Below, in pieces: positions 8,102 through 17,021 of a stretch of 40,116 bases of DNA. Origin of the DNA: CAZGWJ01 sp964529445 (GTDB lineage: Bacteria > Oederibacteriota > Muellerivitia > Muellerivitales > Muellerivitaceae); contig CAZGWJ010000016.1 in the NCBI GenBank assembly GCA_964529445.1, forward strand, positions 1 to 40,116. The letters are read 5' to 3'. The notes under the pieces were generated by a model. That model had not been told where the DNA came from. It did not search any database and was given only the letters and a program-made list of their open reading frames with translations. Positions within the stretch are counted from its first letter, which is position 1. Each line of letters opens with the position of its first letter. Made by a program: the position numbers and the translations under genes.

Positions 8102-9553
8102 ATGAACCCCCGCTCCCCCCGCGTCATCCCCTCCCTGCCCTGGATGGCGCCCCTCCTGTTCCTCATCGCCGGTCTCTCGGTCGTCGCTTCCATGGACCGG
8201 GTCCTCGGACGCGTCCTCTGCGATTTCCAGGTGAACCAGTCCGAGGCCGCCAACGCCGAGGTGGCCCGGCTCCTCGGCCGGGGGATCCTCCCCTATCCCG
8301 ATCCTTCCGCCACGCTTTCGATGTTCAGTCTCTATCCCCCCCTCTTCTCCCTCCTCGCCGGCCTTCCCATGCGGCTCGTTTCCTCGCCCTTCCTCCCCGG
8401 GCGGTTGATCGCCTTGGCCGCCTTCCTGGGATGCGCGGGGCTCCTCTTCCGGTGGGGAGCCGCCCGATGGGGGAACACCCCTGCGGCTCTCGCGGCGTCC
8501 CTGCTTCTCCTGTCCCCGACGTGGCGGGCCTGGGGTTCCATGGTGCGGCCGGACACGCTCGCCCTGTTCCTCTCGTTCCTCGCCTGGGTCCTCCTCCTGG
8601 GCCCGGCGGGGCGAAGGGACGATGCCTGGAGGATCCTCGGGGCCGGCGCCCTGGCCGGCGCCGCGCTCCTCGCGAAACAGACCCTGGTGACCCTGCCCTT
8701 GGCCTTCACGATCCACTCGCTCGTCCGGCGCGAAGGGCGCCGATGGGTTCTGTTCGCGGGCGGGGCCGCACTAATCGTCCTGCCTGCGACGGTCGCGCTT
8801 GAGGCCGCGACGGATGGGGCGTACCTCGATCTGATCCTGCGCGGCGCGGCCCATGGGTTCGACGCGGGCCTCCTGGGAAGGGCGCTGTCCGCCTGGTTCA
8901 TCCCGGAGGCCGGCTGGCTGTTCGCGGCCCTCACCTGGGGGCTGGCATCGCGGAGGGTATCGGGCCTGATCGCCTGGCAGGCGGGGCTCTCCCTCCTGTG
9001 GCTGACCGGCCTGGGGCGCCCGGGAGCGGCGGAGAATTACATGATGGAGTTCGAGCTTTTCGGGATCCTCTTCCTCGGCGAGGCGCTTTTCCGGCCGGCT
9101 CGGCCGGTCGCGGCGGGAAAAAGCCGGCTTCGGGTCGCGATCTTGTTCTTCCTGGCGGGTCTCGCGTCGTTCCTGGTGAGGCCGGGGCCGGCGATCCCCT
9201 CCGCCCAGGAGAGGGCCGTGAAACGGGAGGCGCTTTCGTTCTACGCGGGTGAGGGGGATCACCTGGCGGTGGACGCGGACCTTCCCCTGATGGCGGGCAA
9301 GCCCCTCTTCCTGCCGCCGGCCGAGTACACGCTCATGGCCGAGAAGGGTCTCCTCTCGACCGAACCCCTGAAGCGCGCCGTAAGAGCGCGCGCTTTCCGC
9401 ACCATCGAGGTGTACGCGACCCCGCGGCAGTACCTCATCCCCGAGGAGGTGGTAGCCGAGATCCGGCGTCATTACCACGTGGACCGGGAGTTGCAGGGAC
9501 GGCTCTGGCTCGTCCCGAAGGAGGGGACCCATGGGGACTGTCCGAATCCCTGA
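8102..9553 (+). CDS. GT-C fold membrane glycosyltransferase-like protein
   Basis: A 483-aa integral membrane protein with about ten predicted helices. It resembles the family 39 / ArnT-PMT group, which moves sugars from polyprenyl-phosphate donors to lipids or proteins on the outer face of the inner membrane. Supporting features are the acidic motif soon after the first helix (NQSEAANAEVARLLGRG), the YPPLFSLLAGLP segment and VRPDTLALFLSFLAW. The C-terminal third is a soluble domain. The acceptor cannot be told from sequence. It overlaps the next gene by 23 bp. It may be transcribed separately from atpC, because a -10 box lies at its start codon. Confidence 0.65.
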   Translation: MNPRSPRVIPSLPWMAPLLFLIAGLSVVASMDRVLGRVLCDFQVNQSEAANAEVARLLGRGILPYPDPSATLSMFSLYPPLFSLLAGLPMRLVSSPFLPGRLIALAAFLGCAGLLFRWGAARWGNTPAALAASLLLLSPTWRAWGSMVRPDTLALFLSFLAWVLLLGPAGRRDDAWRILGAGALAGAALLAKQTLVTLPLAFTIHSLVRREGRRWVLFAGGAALIVLPATVALEAATDGAYLDLILRGAAHGFDAGLLGRALSAWFIPEAGWLFAALTWGLASRRVSGLIAWQAGLSLLWLTGLGRPGAAENYMMEFELFGILFLGEALFRPARPVAAGKSRLRVAILFFLAGLASFLVRPGPAIPSAQERAVKREALSFYAGEGDHLAVDADLPLMAGKPLFLPPAEYTLMAEKGLLSTEPLKRAVRARAFRTIEVYATPRQYLIPEEVVAEIRRHYHVDRELQGRLWLVPKEGTHGDCPNP

Positions 9554-10388
9554 TCCGATCGGCTTCGAGGCCCGGATGCGGGACCTCCTGCTCGAGCGGG
9601 AGGCCGAGAACCACCTGATGCTCGGCATCCTCGGGACCCTCGGCCGGCACCCGGCCGCTCCGGGCGAAAAACGCTTCTTCTGGACGGTCCAGGACGGTTC
9701 CCGCGTACTGGGGGGAGCCCTCTGGACGCCGCCCTTCAAGCCGGTCCTGGCGCGTCTTGCGGGGCCGGAACTGGCCGGTCTCCTCGACCGCATGGAGGAG
9801 GACGCCGCTCCCCTGAACGGCGCGAGCGGGCCCGGCGGGGTGGCGGCCCGTTTCGCGGAACTGTGGAGCTCCCGCCACGGCGGGGAAGTGCGTCGCGTGA
9901 TGGGGATGCGGATCCGGGAGTGCCGGGAGATCGCAGGCCTCGCAACCCCGCCGGGAACGTTCCGACAAGCCACTACCGGGGACCTTGAATCCGTACTCTC
10001 GTGGGGGCGCGACTTCCATGCGTCCATCGGCCTCAACGAACCCGTCGAGGTCGCAAAGGAGCTGGACGAATACCTGGCGGAGCGCCGCTTGTTCGTCTGG
10101 GTCCGTGCCGAGTGTCCGGTCTCCATGGCGGGTTGGACGGGACCCACGCCGAACGGTGCGCGATTGAACCTGGTGTACACGCCTCCCGCGGAGCGGGGCA
10201 AGGGATACTCCAAGGCCTGCGTGGCAGGGGTCTGCCGATGGTTGTTCGCGAACGGGCGCCGCAGGGTCTTCCTCTTCGCGGACGCGGACAACCCGGTCTC
10301 CAACCGGGTCTATGACCGGGTCGGGTTCGCGGATGTCAGCGACTGGGACCTGTATGAATTCCCGCCCTCACCCCCACCGATGGGGTGA
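9531..10388 (+). CDS. GNAT-family N-acetyltransferase
   Basis: A 285-aa protein whose C-terminal half (about 145-280) is a GNAT domain. It begins FRQATTGDLESVL and holds the acetyl-CoA loop in YTPPAERGKGYSKACV (motif A, R-x-x-G-x-G/A type), ending with the NPVSNRVYDRVGF motif. The N-terminal half resembles the partner domain found in predicted acetyltransferases of the COG3393 type. The substrate is unknown. The start lies inside the preceding gene, which suggests coupled translation. ATG 9531 is used, though a later start is possible because no strong ribosome site is seen. Confidence 0.75.
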   Translation: MGTVRIPDPIGFEARMRDLLLEREAENHLMLGILGTLGRHPAAPGEKRFFWTVQDGSRVLGGALWTPPFKPVLARLAGPELAGLLDRMEEDAAPLNGASGPGGVAARFAELWSSRHGGEVRRVMGMRIRECREIAGLATPPGTFRQATTGDLESVLSWGRDFHASIGLNEPVEVAKELDEYLAERRLFVWVRAECPVSMAGWTGPTPNGARLNLVYTPPAERGKGYSKACVAGVCRWLFANGRRRVFLFADADNPVSNRVYDRVGFADVSDWDLYEFPPSPPPMG

Positions 10389-10424
10389 TCCGCGGACGGG
10401 GTTCCTCGGAGCCGCGAGGCGGAA

Positions 10425-10430
10425 TACAAT
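10425..10430 (+). promoter_or_regulatory. Possible -10 box upstream of acpS
   Basis: TACAAT in a GC-rich setting, 32 nt before the acpS start. No convincing -35 is present, so confidence is low. Confidence 0.3.
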
Positions 10431-10462
10431 GAAGACGATTTGCGATGGAAAGAGGAAGGCGC

Positions 10463-10846
10463 ATGATCCTGGGGACGGGCGTGGACATCATCGAGATCGA
10501 GAGGGTGAAGCGGGCGCACGAGCGCTTCAAGGACCGGTTCATCCGGCGCATCTTCACGGTCGACGAGGCCGCCTACTGCCTCAAAAAATCCGATCCCTAT
10601 CCGTCGCTCGCGGGCCGCTTTGCGGCGAAGGAGGCGGCCATCAAGGCGTTCTCGAGGGGGTTCGGGGGGCGCTGGAAGTGGACCCTGCTCGAGGTCGTGA
10701 GGGAGCCGTGGGGAAAGCCCACGATGCGGTTCCACGGCGTCTTCGAGGCGCTGGCCGCCGAGCGGGGCATCCAGGGCGTCCATCTCGCCCTCTCGCACAG
10801 TAAGCGGGATGCCGTCGCCACGTTGACCCTCGAGGGCGGACGATGA
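10463..10846 (+). CDS. acpS: Holo-[acyl-carrier-protein] synthase
   Basis: A 127-aa phosphopantetheinyl transferase that loads the 4'-phosphopantetheine arm onto acyl carrier protein. The Mg2+-binding aspartate lies in GTGVDIIEIERV near the start, and the catalytic glutamate in AGRFAAKEAAIKAF. Both are family signatures, and length is normal. An upstream ATG at 10445 exists, but AGAGGAAGG sits just before ATG 10463 and MILGTGVDI is the usual N-terminus. The neighbour nnr follows after 34 nt. The acpS-nnr pair is a common arrangement. Confidence 0.95.
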   Translation: MILGTGVDIIEIERVKRAHERFKDRFIRRIFTVDEAAYCLKKSDPYPSLAGRFAAKEAAIKAFSRGFGGRWKWTLLEVVREPWGKPTMRFHGVFEALAAERGIQGVHLALSHSKRDAVATLTLEGGR

Positions 10847-10880
10847 TCCCCCGGCCGGCACCTTTGTTTGGGGTCGCCCC

Positions 10881-12437
10881 ATGAAGATCGTCACGGCCGC
10901 CGAGATGCGGCGCATCGATGAGAGGGCCATCGCCCGGTACGGGCTCACTGTCCCCAAACTGATGGAGGCGGCGGGGAAGGCGGTCGTCTCGGCGATCCGG
11001 GAGCGGTTCGGGCGATCGAAGGGAAGAACCGTGGGCGTCCTCTGCGGTGCCGGCCACAACGGGGGCGACGGGTTCGTGGCCGCCCGCCTCTTGAGGAAGG
11101 GCGGCGCCCCAGTCGTGGCCGTGCTTCTGGCGGACCCGGAAAAACTGGGTGCCGAACCGCGGCGCCAGCTTGCAAAAGCCAGGACCGCCCGGGTGAGGGT
11201 CTTTCCCGCGACCGGCCCGGCCGGGATCACCGCTCTTCGGGCCGCGTTCGGAGGGTGCGACATCCTGGTGGACGCCCTTTTCGGCATCGGGTTGTCACGC
11301 CCCCTGAAGGGCCTTCCGCTCGAGGCCGTTCGGGAACTGAACCGCATGAAGAAGCCGGTCGTGGCCGTGGACATTCCTTCCGGGATGGCGGCGGATACGG
11401 GTCTTCCGATGGGGGATGCCGTCCGGGCATCGGTCACCGTGACGTTCGGTCTTCCCAAGGCGGGTTTCTTCAGCGCTTCCGGAAGAACCCTCGCCGGTGA
11501 TCTGCGAGTGGCCGACATCGGATTCCCGAAGGAACTGCTCCGGGACGGGGCCTTGAAGACGGCCCTCACCGAGGCGCCGGAGGTGAAGCGCGTTCTCCCG
11601 GATTATGGCGGGGGCGCGCACAAGGGCACGCGGGGCCGCCTGGTCGTGGTGGCCGGATCGACGGGGTTGACGGGCGCGGCCGCCTTGTGCGCCCTGGGAG
11701 CCCAGCGGATCGGGGCCGGTCTCGTCACGGTTGCGTGCCCCGAGAGCCTGAACGCCATCCTCGAGGTGAAACTCACCGAGCCCATGACGGCTCCCGTTCC
11801 CGAGACCGCGGGCGGGTTCCTTTCCCCGCGGGCCGCGGGCCGCATCCTGCGATTGACCGCCTGCGCGGATGCCGCGGTGATCGGACCCGGGATCGGGAGG
11901 CATCGGGGCACCGGGCGACTCCTGCGCGGACTCCTGGCCGGGCTCTCCGTACCCCTGGTGGTGGACGCCGATGCCCTTCATCATCTGGGGGGGCATCCGG
12001 ACCTCCTCAAGCTTGTCAAGACGCCTGTCATCCTGACTCCCCATCCGGGGGAGGCCGCCCGGCTCATGAAAACCACCATCGCCGAGATCGAGCGCGACCG
12101 GGTCCGTGTTGCGAAGCAAATGGCCGCCGGGTATAATGCCGTGGTTGTCCTCAAGGGACATCACACCGTCGTCGCGGATCCCCGGGGTGAAGTGCGCATC
12201 AACCCCACCGGGAACCGGGCGTTGGCCACGGCCGGGACGGGGGATGTCCTTTCCGGTGTCATCGGCGGGCTGCTTGCCCAACGACTTGCGCCTTTCGATG
12301 CCGCCTGGGCCGGCGCCTTCGTTCACGGCTCCGCCGGAGAAGGGGCGGGCCGGCGTTTCGGGCTCGACGGGGTCCTGGCGGGCGATCTGTTGCCGATCCT
12401 GCCGCGCGTCTTGAGGGGTTTGCGCGGGGTGAACTGA
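10881..12437 (+). CDS. nnr: Bifunctional NAD(P)H-hydrate epimerase / ADP-dependent NAD(P)HX dehydratase
   Basis: A 518-aa fusion that repairs hydrated NADH and NADPH. The N-terminal YjeF_N epimerase domain (about 1-215) has GAGHNGGDG at 56-64 and LVDALFGIGLSRPLKG. The C-terminal carbohydrate-kinase-like domain (about 230-515) has GTRGRLVVVAGSTGLTGAA, TPHPGEAARLM and the nucleotide and catalytic motif NRALATAGTGDVLSG. Both catalytic units look intact. Length is normal for the fused form. The next gene starts 18 nt downstream, so co-transcription with two unknown genes is likely. Confidence 0.95.
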   Translation: MKIVTAAEMRRIDERAIARYGLTVPKLMEAAGKAVVSAIRERFGRSKGRTVGVLCGAGHNGGDGFVAARLLRKGGAPVVAVLLADPEKLGAEPRRQLAKARTARVRVFPATGPAGITALRAAFGGCDILVDALFGIGLSRPLKGLPLEAVRELNRMKKPVVAVDIPSGMAADTGLPMGDAVRASVTVTFGLPKAGFFSASGRTLAGDLRVADIGFPKELLRDGALKTALTEAPEVKRVLPDYGGGAHKGTRGRLVVVAGSTGLTGAAALCALGAQRIGAGLVTVACPESLNAILEVKLTEPMTAPVPETAGGFLSPRAAGRILRLTACADAAVIGPGIGRHRGTGRLLRGLLAGLSVPLVVDADALHHLGGHPDLLKLVKTPVILTPHPGEAARLMKTTIAEIERDRVRVAKQMAAGYNAVVVLKGHHTVVADPRGEVRINPTGNRALATAGTGDVLSGVIGGLLAQRLAPFDAAWAGAFVHGSAGEGAGRRFGLDGVLAGDLLPILPRVLRGLRGVN

Positions 12438-12455
12438 AAAGCATCCGGAGCCGAC

Positions 12456-13130
12456 ATGGGGTACTCCGCCGAACTCCAGACGCAATGGGACGCCTTCCTG
12501 AAGCTCCTGCAGGTGCGGGAACCGCGCTTCTTCGAACACATGCGCGCGGCCCGGCCCAAGGAGATCTCGAAGTACAACCTTCTCGTCATGGCGAAGACCC
12601 CCGACGATCTGCGCGAGATCGAGGTCGGGTTGAGGGTCTACCAGGACAAGCTGGAGGAGTTCACCGCCACCATCTTCGGCGCCTCGAAGGGGATCAAGGC
12701 CGAACTGGCCTCCGACGAGGATTGGGACCTGTCCGCGCCCCCCGCAGCCAAGGCGGAGGCGGCGCCACCCCCGGCCGGGGGCGTCGCGATGCCGGCCGGC
12801 GACCAGCATGAACTGCTGAAGATCCTCGAATCCTCCATCCGTCAGAAGGTGGAGGCCGAGTTGCGGGCCGCCATCCAGACGGAGATGGCGTCGGGAGCCC
12901 AGCAGGGGCAGTTGGTCCAGAAGATCAAGGATGATCTCGAGATCGAGGAGCAGAACCGCCGTCTTGCGGTGCGCATGACGCTCATCGCGGAAGGCGACCG
13001 GTCCCTGTCCCAGCTGGTCATGGCCTGGCAGCAGGCCAAGCAGACGGGTGACGGGGGTCCGCCGTGGGCCGAGGTCAAGCAGCGGATCCTCGAGCTGCTC
13101 GACGCGACGGTCCAGTTGATCCAGTCGTAG
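12456..13130 (+). CDS. Unrecognised 224-aa soluble protein
   Basis: I do not recognise this family. No signal peptide or membrane segment is visible. Residues 1-85 look helical and charged (QTQWDAFLKLLQ, AARPKEISKYNLL). An Ala/Pro/Gly-rich linker follows (about 92-112). The second half is helical and may form coiled coil, with IRQKVEAELRAAIQTEM and KIKDDLEIEEQNRRL. It lies between nnr and a membrane protein with 45 nt spacing, and a terminator follows that pair. The shared operon suggests the two unknown proteins could work together, but no function is evident. Confidence 0.75.
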   Translation: MGYSAELQTQWDAFLKLLQVREPRFFEHMRAARPKEISKYNLLVMAKTPDDLREIEVGLRVYQDKLEEFTATIFGASKGIKAELASDEDWDLSAPPAAKAEAAPPPAGGVAMPAGDQHELLKILESSIRQKVEAELRAAIQTEMASGAQQGQLVQKIKDDLEIEEQNRRLAVRMTLIAEGDRSLSQLVMAWQQAKQTGDGGPPWAEVKQRILELLDATVQLIQS

Positions 13131-13175
13131 CGAAGCCGTTCCAACAATCCAGACGTCCGGGAAAGGAATCCCGAA

Positions 13176-13784
13176 ATGGAAATCATGCTCTCCGAATCCG
13201 TGAGAGGCTATCTGGCGCTGGCCCTCCTGACATGGTTCGTCACCTTCTTCATCCTCATCGCCGGGGCCATGCTCAAGAAGAGGATCCTGGCCTGGGATGA
13301 GAACTGGCTGGAGAACCTGGAACAATCGGGACAATCGATCCGCGATTACGCGGCGGAGGTCGCGGGCGTGTTCGACAAGATCCGCGCGACGGCCCGCATC
13401 CTGGGCGTGGCCCTCGTCTGCCTGCTCGTCCTGATGGGGGTCATGGTGGTGCTCTCGTTCGGGACGCCGCCCCTTTTCGGGATGCACCAGGTCGCGAACG
13501 GCCTTTGGCTCCTGGCCCTGATCGCCATGGCGGTCGTCCTGCCGGCCTACGTGAGTTTCTCGGTGGGACGCAATCTTTCGGAGATCATGCTCCTGAAGGC
13601 CAACCGGTTCATCGAACTGGACGACCAGGAGGACATCCGCCAGAAGAAGGCGAGGCTCAAGGGCCTCGAACTGGCCCGCCAGTACAAGGAGGCCCGGACG
13701 GCGCTCGAGACCGCCGCCGCAAAGGCGCCTCCCAAACCCGAAGCCGCACCCGCACCCGCGCCTCCCCAACCGGCCAAAAAGTAG
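13176..13784 (+). CDS. Unrecognised 202-aa membrane protein with Ala/Pro-rich tail
   Basis: Three predicted membrane helices are visible: about residues 11-33, 72-94 and 106-128. A charged helical segment separates the first two (LENLEQSGQSIRDYAAEVAG). After the last helix comes a charged helix (DDQEDIRQKKARLKGLELARQYKEA split across 150-175) with a TPR-like flavour, then a tail of Ala, Pro and Lys. AAAGGAA precedes the ATG. No known family comes to mind. Co-transcription with the 224-aa gene is likely, and a clear terminator follows. Confidence 0.75.
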   Translation: MEIMLSESVRGYLALALLTWFVTFFILIAGAMLKKRILAWDENWLENLEQSGQSIRDYAAEVAGVFDKIRATARILGVALVCLLVLMGVMVVLSFGTPPLFGMHQVANGLWLLALIAMAVVLPAYVSFSVGRNLSEIMLLKANRFIELDDQEDIRQKKARLKGLELARQYKEARTALETAAAKAPPKPEAAPAPAPPQPAKK

Positions 13785-13813
13785 GCGCACTCGGGGACGA
13801 TCCGAGGGAAAGG

Positions 13814-13839
13814 AGGGCGGTTCCCAACCGCCCTTTTTT
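13814..13839 (+). terminator. Rho-independent terminator
   Basis: A perfect 9-bp stem, AGGGCGGTT (13814-13822) with AACCGCCCT (13826-13834), has a 3-nt loop and a run of six T. It closes the transcription unit ending at 13784. Confidence 0.9.
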
Positions 13840-13873
13840 GTTGGTGAATCCGCCGTGAAAGGTTCATGCACCC

Positions 13874-14242
13874 ATGGGAAACGGCCGCACCCGGCTTGCC
13901 CTCGCCTTGCTCCTCCTCCTGCCCATGATCGCGTGTTCCTCGCGGATGATCCGGGACGATTCGTTCCGCGTGACCATCCAACCCGAGCCGGTCGTGAGTG
14001 GGAAGACCGGTCAGGTCACCATCGACGCACCGATGGACGCTTCGGAGGTCATCGGCGTGGTCCGGGTGGCGGGTTCCCCGGAGTTCGTCTTCGCGAAGGA
14101 CGCGAAGAAGCGCCTCTGGTATTTCTCGGGCACGATCCCCATCTCGCCCTGGGTCCGGCCGGGGACGTATACGGTCCGCATCATCGTCAAGGAGCCTCCC
14201 GCCAAACCGCGTTATACCGAGAGGGAAGTCGAACTGAAATAA
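13874..14242 (+). CDS. Small putative lipoprotein
   Basis: A 122-aa protein with a signal sequence (RTRLALALLLLLPMIAC). Its lipobox-like end MIAC puts the lipidated cysteine at residue 21, followed by SSRMIRDD. The mature part looks like a single beta-rich domain (VSGKTGQVTIDAPMDASEV, then WVRPGTYTVRIIVK), perhaps Ig-like. The family is not recognised. It starts the run lipoprotein, LPG-synthase-like protein, parA, parB, with 16 nt to the next gene. Confidence 0.75.
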   Translation: MGNGRTRLALALLLLLPMIACSSRMIRDDSFRVTIQPEPVVSGKTGQVTIDAPMDASEVIGVVRVAGSPEFVFAKDAKKRLWYFSGTIPISPWVRPGTYTVRIIVKEPPAKPRYTEREVELK

Positions 14243-14258
14243 CCCCCAAGGACGGTCC

Positions 14259-15224
14259 GTGAAAACCCTGAAACGATCCCTGCCGATCCTTCTCGGATTG
14301 GGGCTTCTCGTCTGGATCCTGAGCAAGAACGACATGAAGGGCGCCTTCGACCTGCTCCGGAAGACCGACCTGGTCCTGGTGACCCTGGGCTTCGCCGCCC
14401 TTCTCCTCATGATCTACATCAAGGGTGTCCGCTGGAGCTTCCTCCTGAGGATGCAGGGCCACCGCTATCCCGTCTGGGATTGCTTCCTCATCTACCTCAA
14501 CAGCCTCTTCTGGGGGAACGTCACTCCGGGCCGGGCGGGGGATTTCATCAAGATCCTGTACCTCAAGGAGGACCTGAAGCATTCGACGGGATACGCCATG
14601 GCCAGCGTCTTCGTAGACCGCGTCTTCGACCTCTATATCCTCCTGGTCCTGGGGGCCCTGGGGCTCATGCTTTATCCCCTGCCGGGGGACCCGAACCTCG
14701 TGCGGGCCGTGGAAGTCTTTTTCGCCGTCCTGATCCTCGTTTCCATCCTGGTTTTGAACCGGAAGGTGGGCGGGGGGGTCCTGAAATTCGTCTTCCAGAA
14801 GATGATGGGCGAGGGGTTGAAAGCGAGGACGGACAAGGCCTTCGAGGATTTCCACCGGGGCATGGAATCCTATTACCGGCCCTCCATTCTTTATCCGGTC
14901 CTGTTGACCGTCGTGTCCTACCTTTCCTTCTTCTGGGGCTGCCAGCAGATGGCCCTCTCCCTAGGGATCGGGATCAACATCCTTTACCTCGCATTCGTGG
15001 TCTCGGTGGTGAACATCGTTTCCCTGGTCACCTTCGCGGGTTTCGGAACGCGCGAGGGGGCCCTCATCTTCCTGTTCGGGATCGTCTCGTTGACCGATGC
15101 GCAGGCCCTGGCCTACTCCACCCTGATCTTTGTCGTCGGCGTTCTCATGATCAGCCTGGCGGGTTTCCTGGCGTACCTGGCGAAGCCCATCCGGTGGAAG
15201 AAGGGGGTCCCGGAGGCGGATTGA
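14259..15224 (+). CDS. UPF0104 / lysylphosphatidylglycerol synthase transmembrane-type protein
   Basis: A 321-aa membrane protein with about eight helices. The family (PF03706, related to the flippase half of MprF and to AglD) is shown by NVTPGRAGDFIKILYLK and by VDRVFDLYILL. The C-terminal part has FAGFGTREGALIFLFG, also typical. It probably moves or flips a lipid, but the lipid cannot be named. The start is GTG 14259 with CAAGGA upstream. ATG-containing alternatives would cut the first helix. It ends 16 nt before parA, so the two may be co-transcribed. Confidence 0.8.
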   Translation: MKTLKRSLPILLGLGLLVWILSKNDMKGAFDLLRKTDLVLVTLGFAALLLMIYIKGVRWSFLLRMQGHRYPVWDCFLIYLNSLFWGNVTPGRAGDFIKILYLKEDLKHSTGYAMASVFVDRVFDLYILLVLGALGLMLYPLPGDPNLVRAVEVFFAVLILVSILVLNRKVGGGVLKFVFQKMMGEGLKARTDKAFEDFHRGMESYYRPSILYPVLLTVVSYLSFFWGCQQMALSLGIGINILYLAFVVSVVNIVSLVTFAGFGTREGALIFLFGIVSLTDAQALAYSTLIFVVGVLMISLAGFLAYLAKPIRWKKGVPEAD

Positions 15225-15240
15225 GGGTCCCGGGAGCGGC

Positions 15241-16002
15241 ATGGCCAAGATCATCTGCATCACGAACCAGAAGGGCGGGGTGGGCAAGACCACCACGGCC
15301 ATCAACCTGGCTTCCTGCCTGGCCGCCATCGAGCGGAAGACCCTCCTGATCGACCTCGATCCCCAGGGCAATTCGACGAGCGGCGTGGGCATCGACAAGA
15401 ACGCCTGCGAGGCCACCGTCTACGACGTGTTGATGGGCGGCGCGTCGATCCTCGAAGCCGTGCGTCCCACGGATATGAAGAAGCTCTTCTGCCTTCCCTC
15501 CAACACCCACCTGACCGGCGCCGAGGTGGAGCTGGTGACCCTCCCGGAGAGGGAGATCCGCCTGAAGCGGGCGCTCGAGGCCATCGAGGGGGACTTCGAC
15601 TACGTGCTCATCGATTGCCCGCCTTCCCTGGGGTTTTTGACCCTCAATGCGCTGACTGCCGCCCATTCGGTCCTGATCCCCGTGCAGAGCGAGTACTACG
15701 CCCTGGAGGGGCTGGGGTCCCTCATGGAGACCATCCAGAGGGTCCGCGAGTCGTTGAACCCGTCCCTGGAGATCGAGGGCGCCGTGCTGACGATGTTCGA
15801 CGGCAGGACCCGCCTGTCCTCCCAGGTGGCGGATGAGGTGAGGGGGTTCTTCGGGGAACGGGTGTACAATACGGTGGTCCCCCGGAACGTGCAGTTGTCG
15901 GAGGCGCCGTCCTTCGGCAAGCCCATCATCCTCTACGACATCCGTTCCAGCGGTGCCCAGGCGTACTTGAACCTGACGAAGGAGATCGTGTCCCGTGGTT
16001 AA
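15241..16002 (+). CDS. parA: Chromosome-partitioning ATPase ParA/Soj
   Basis: A 253-aa P-loop ATPase. The deviant Walker A KGGVGKTT is at 11-18, Walker A' follows in LLIDLDPQGNSTSG, and Walker B lies in YVLIDCPPSLGFL. It binds DNA as an ATP dimer and moves the ParB-parS origin complex. Length matches the chromosomal Soj type and it has no N-terminal HTH. It overlaps parB by 8 bp, so the two are translationally coupled. The preceding gene ends 16 nt upstream. Confidence 0.95.
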   Translation: MAKIICITNQKGGVGKTTTAINLASCLAAIERKTLLIDLDPQGNSTSGVGIDKNACEATVYDVLMGGASILEAVRPTDMKKLFCLPSNTHLTGAEVELVTLPEREIRLKRALEAIEGDFDYVLIDCPPSLGFLTLNALTAAHSVLIPVQSEYYALEGLGSLMETIQRVRESLNPSLEIEGAVLTMFDGRTRLSSQVADEVRGFFGERVYNTVVPRNVQLSEAPSFGKPIILYDIRSSGAQAYLNLTKEIVSRG

Positions 16003-16867
16003 GAAAGCCCTCGGAAAGGGTCTCGAGGCCCTGATCCCCAAGACCATCCCTCCGGGAGCCGCCCTGCCCCGCGGCACCGCGGCGCTCCAGATCCCCGTCG
16101 CCAAGGTCCGCCCCAACCCCTTCCAGCCGCGGCGTCGCTTCGGCGCGGCGTCCCTGCAGGAACTCGTCCAGTCCGTGAAGGAACGCGGGATCATGCAACC
16201 GGTCCTCGTGAGGAGGAAGGGCGAGACCTGGGAACTCATCGCCGGGGAGCGCCGTTTCCGGGCGGCCCAGAAGCTGGGATTGGCCACGCTTCCGGCCGTC
16301 GAGGTGACGGCTTCGGATATCGACGCCCTCGAGATGGCCCTCGTGGAGAACCTCCAGCGGACGGACCTCGATCCCCTGGAGGAGGCGGAAGGGTACCGCC
16401 GCCTCCAGGAGGAGTTCCACTTGACGCAGGAGCAGGTCGCCCGGAAGGTCGGCAAGGACCGCGCCACGGTGGCGAACGCCGTGCGGCTCCTGCGGTTATC
16501 TCCCGAGGTGCAGGAGATGCTGGTCTCCGGGAAGATCACCGCGGGCCATGCCCGGGTGTTGGCAGGACTTTCCACTCCCGCCGAGCAGAAGAGACTGGCC
16601 GATCGCATCGTCCTTCAGGGGCTCACGGTGCGCGACGCGGAGAACATCCTGGCCGGCGTCAAGGGCAGCGGGAAGACCCGCAAGACCGTCAAGCCGAAGG
16701 ACCCGAACTTCCTGAAGCTCGAGGAGCAGCTCCGGCAATTCTTCGAGACGAAGGTCCTTGTCCGATCCTCGGGCCGTCACAAGGGGTCGGTGGTCGTGGA
16801 GTATTATTCCCTCGAGGAGTTGGAGCGGGTTCTCGACAAGCTTCGCAAGGGCGGGTTCCGGCCCTGA
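15995..16867 (+). CDS. parB: Chromosome-partitioning protein ParB/Spo0J
   Basis: A 290-aa parS-binding CTP switch. The N-terminus KKALGKGLEALIP is the ParA-stimulating region. The CTP-binding motifs appear in NPFQPRRRF and GERRFRAA (84-91). The HTH that reads parS is in LTQEQVARKVGKDRATVANAVRLL, best taken as two segments, and the C-terminal dimerisation domain ends the protein. The start is GTG 15995 inside parA. No site matching the usual parS core was seen in this window. Confidence 0.95.
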   Translation: MVKKALGKGLEALIPKTIPPGAALPRGTAALQIPVAKVRPNPFQPRRRFGAASLQELVQSVKERGIMQPVLVRRKGETWELIAGERRFRAAQKLGLATLPAVEVTASDIDALEMALVENLQRTDLDPLEEAEGYRRLQEEFHLTQEQVARKVGKDRATVANAVRLLRLSPEVQEMLVSGKITAGHARVLAGLSTPAEQKRLADRIVLQGLTVRDAENILAGVKGSGKTRKTVKPKDPNFLKLEEQLRQFFETKVLVRSSGRHKGSVVVEYYSLEELERVLDKLRKGGFRP

Positions 16868-16901
16868 CGGGTCGCGAGGTCCCTAAAACCGGGCCGTTTT
16901 A

Positions 16902-16930
16902 TTGACAAACCCCTGCCACAAGACTAGATT
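16902..16930 (+). promoter_or_regulatory. Strong sigma-70-type promoter of the 94-aa gene
   Basis: A perfect TTGACA (16902-16907), 17-bp spacer and TAGATT (16925-16930), the best housekeeping promoter in the window. The predicted start is near 16937, giving a leader of about 85 nt before GTG 17022. Confidence 0.7.
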
Positions 16931-17021
16931 ATGAATGAAGGGCCGTTCGAGGATGAGTCGTTTTTTCCTCCCCGTCCGGTCCGAAATCATTTTCAGCCGT
17001 TCCACCCCAGGGAGGCTCATC

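Noticed and set aside
12132..12137. Perfect TATAAT inside nnr
   Set aside because: It lies in the middle of the coding sequence with no gene start following, so a chance match is more likely.
15241..16867. parS site near parAB
   Set aside because: No TGTTTCACGTGAAACA-like palindrome was seen by eye in this region or elsewhere in the window.
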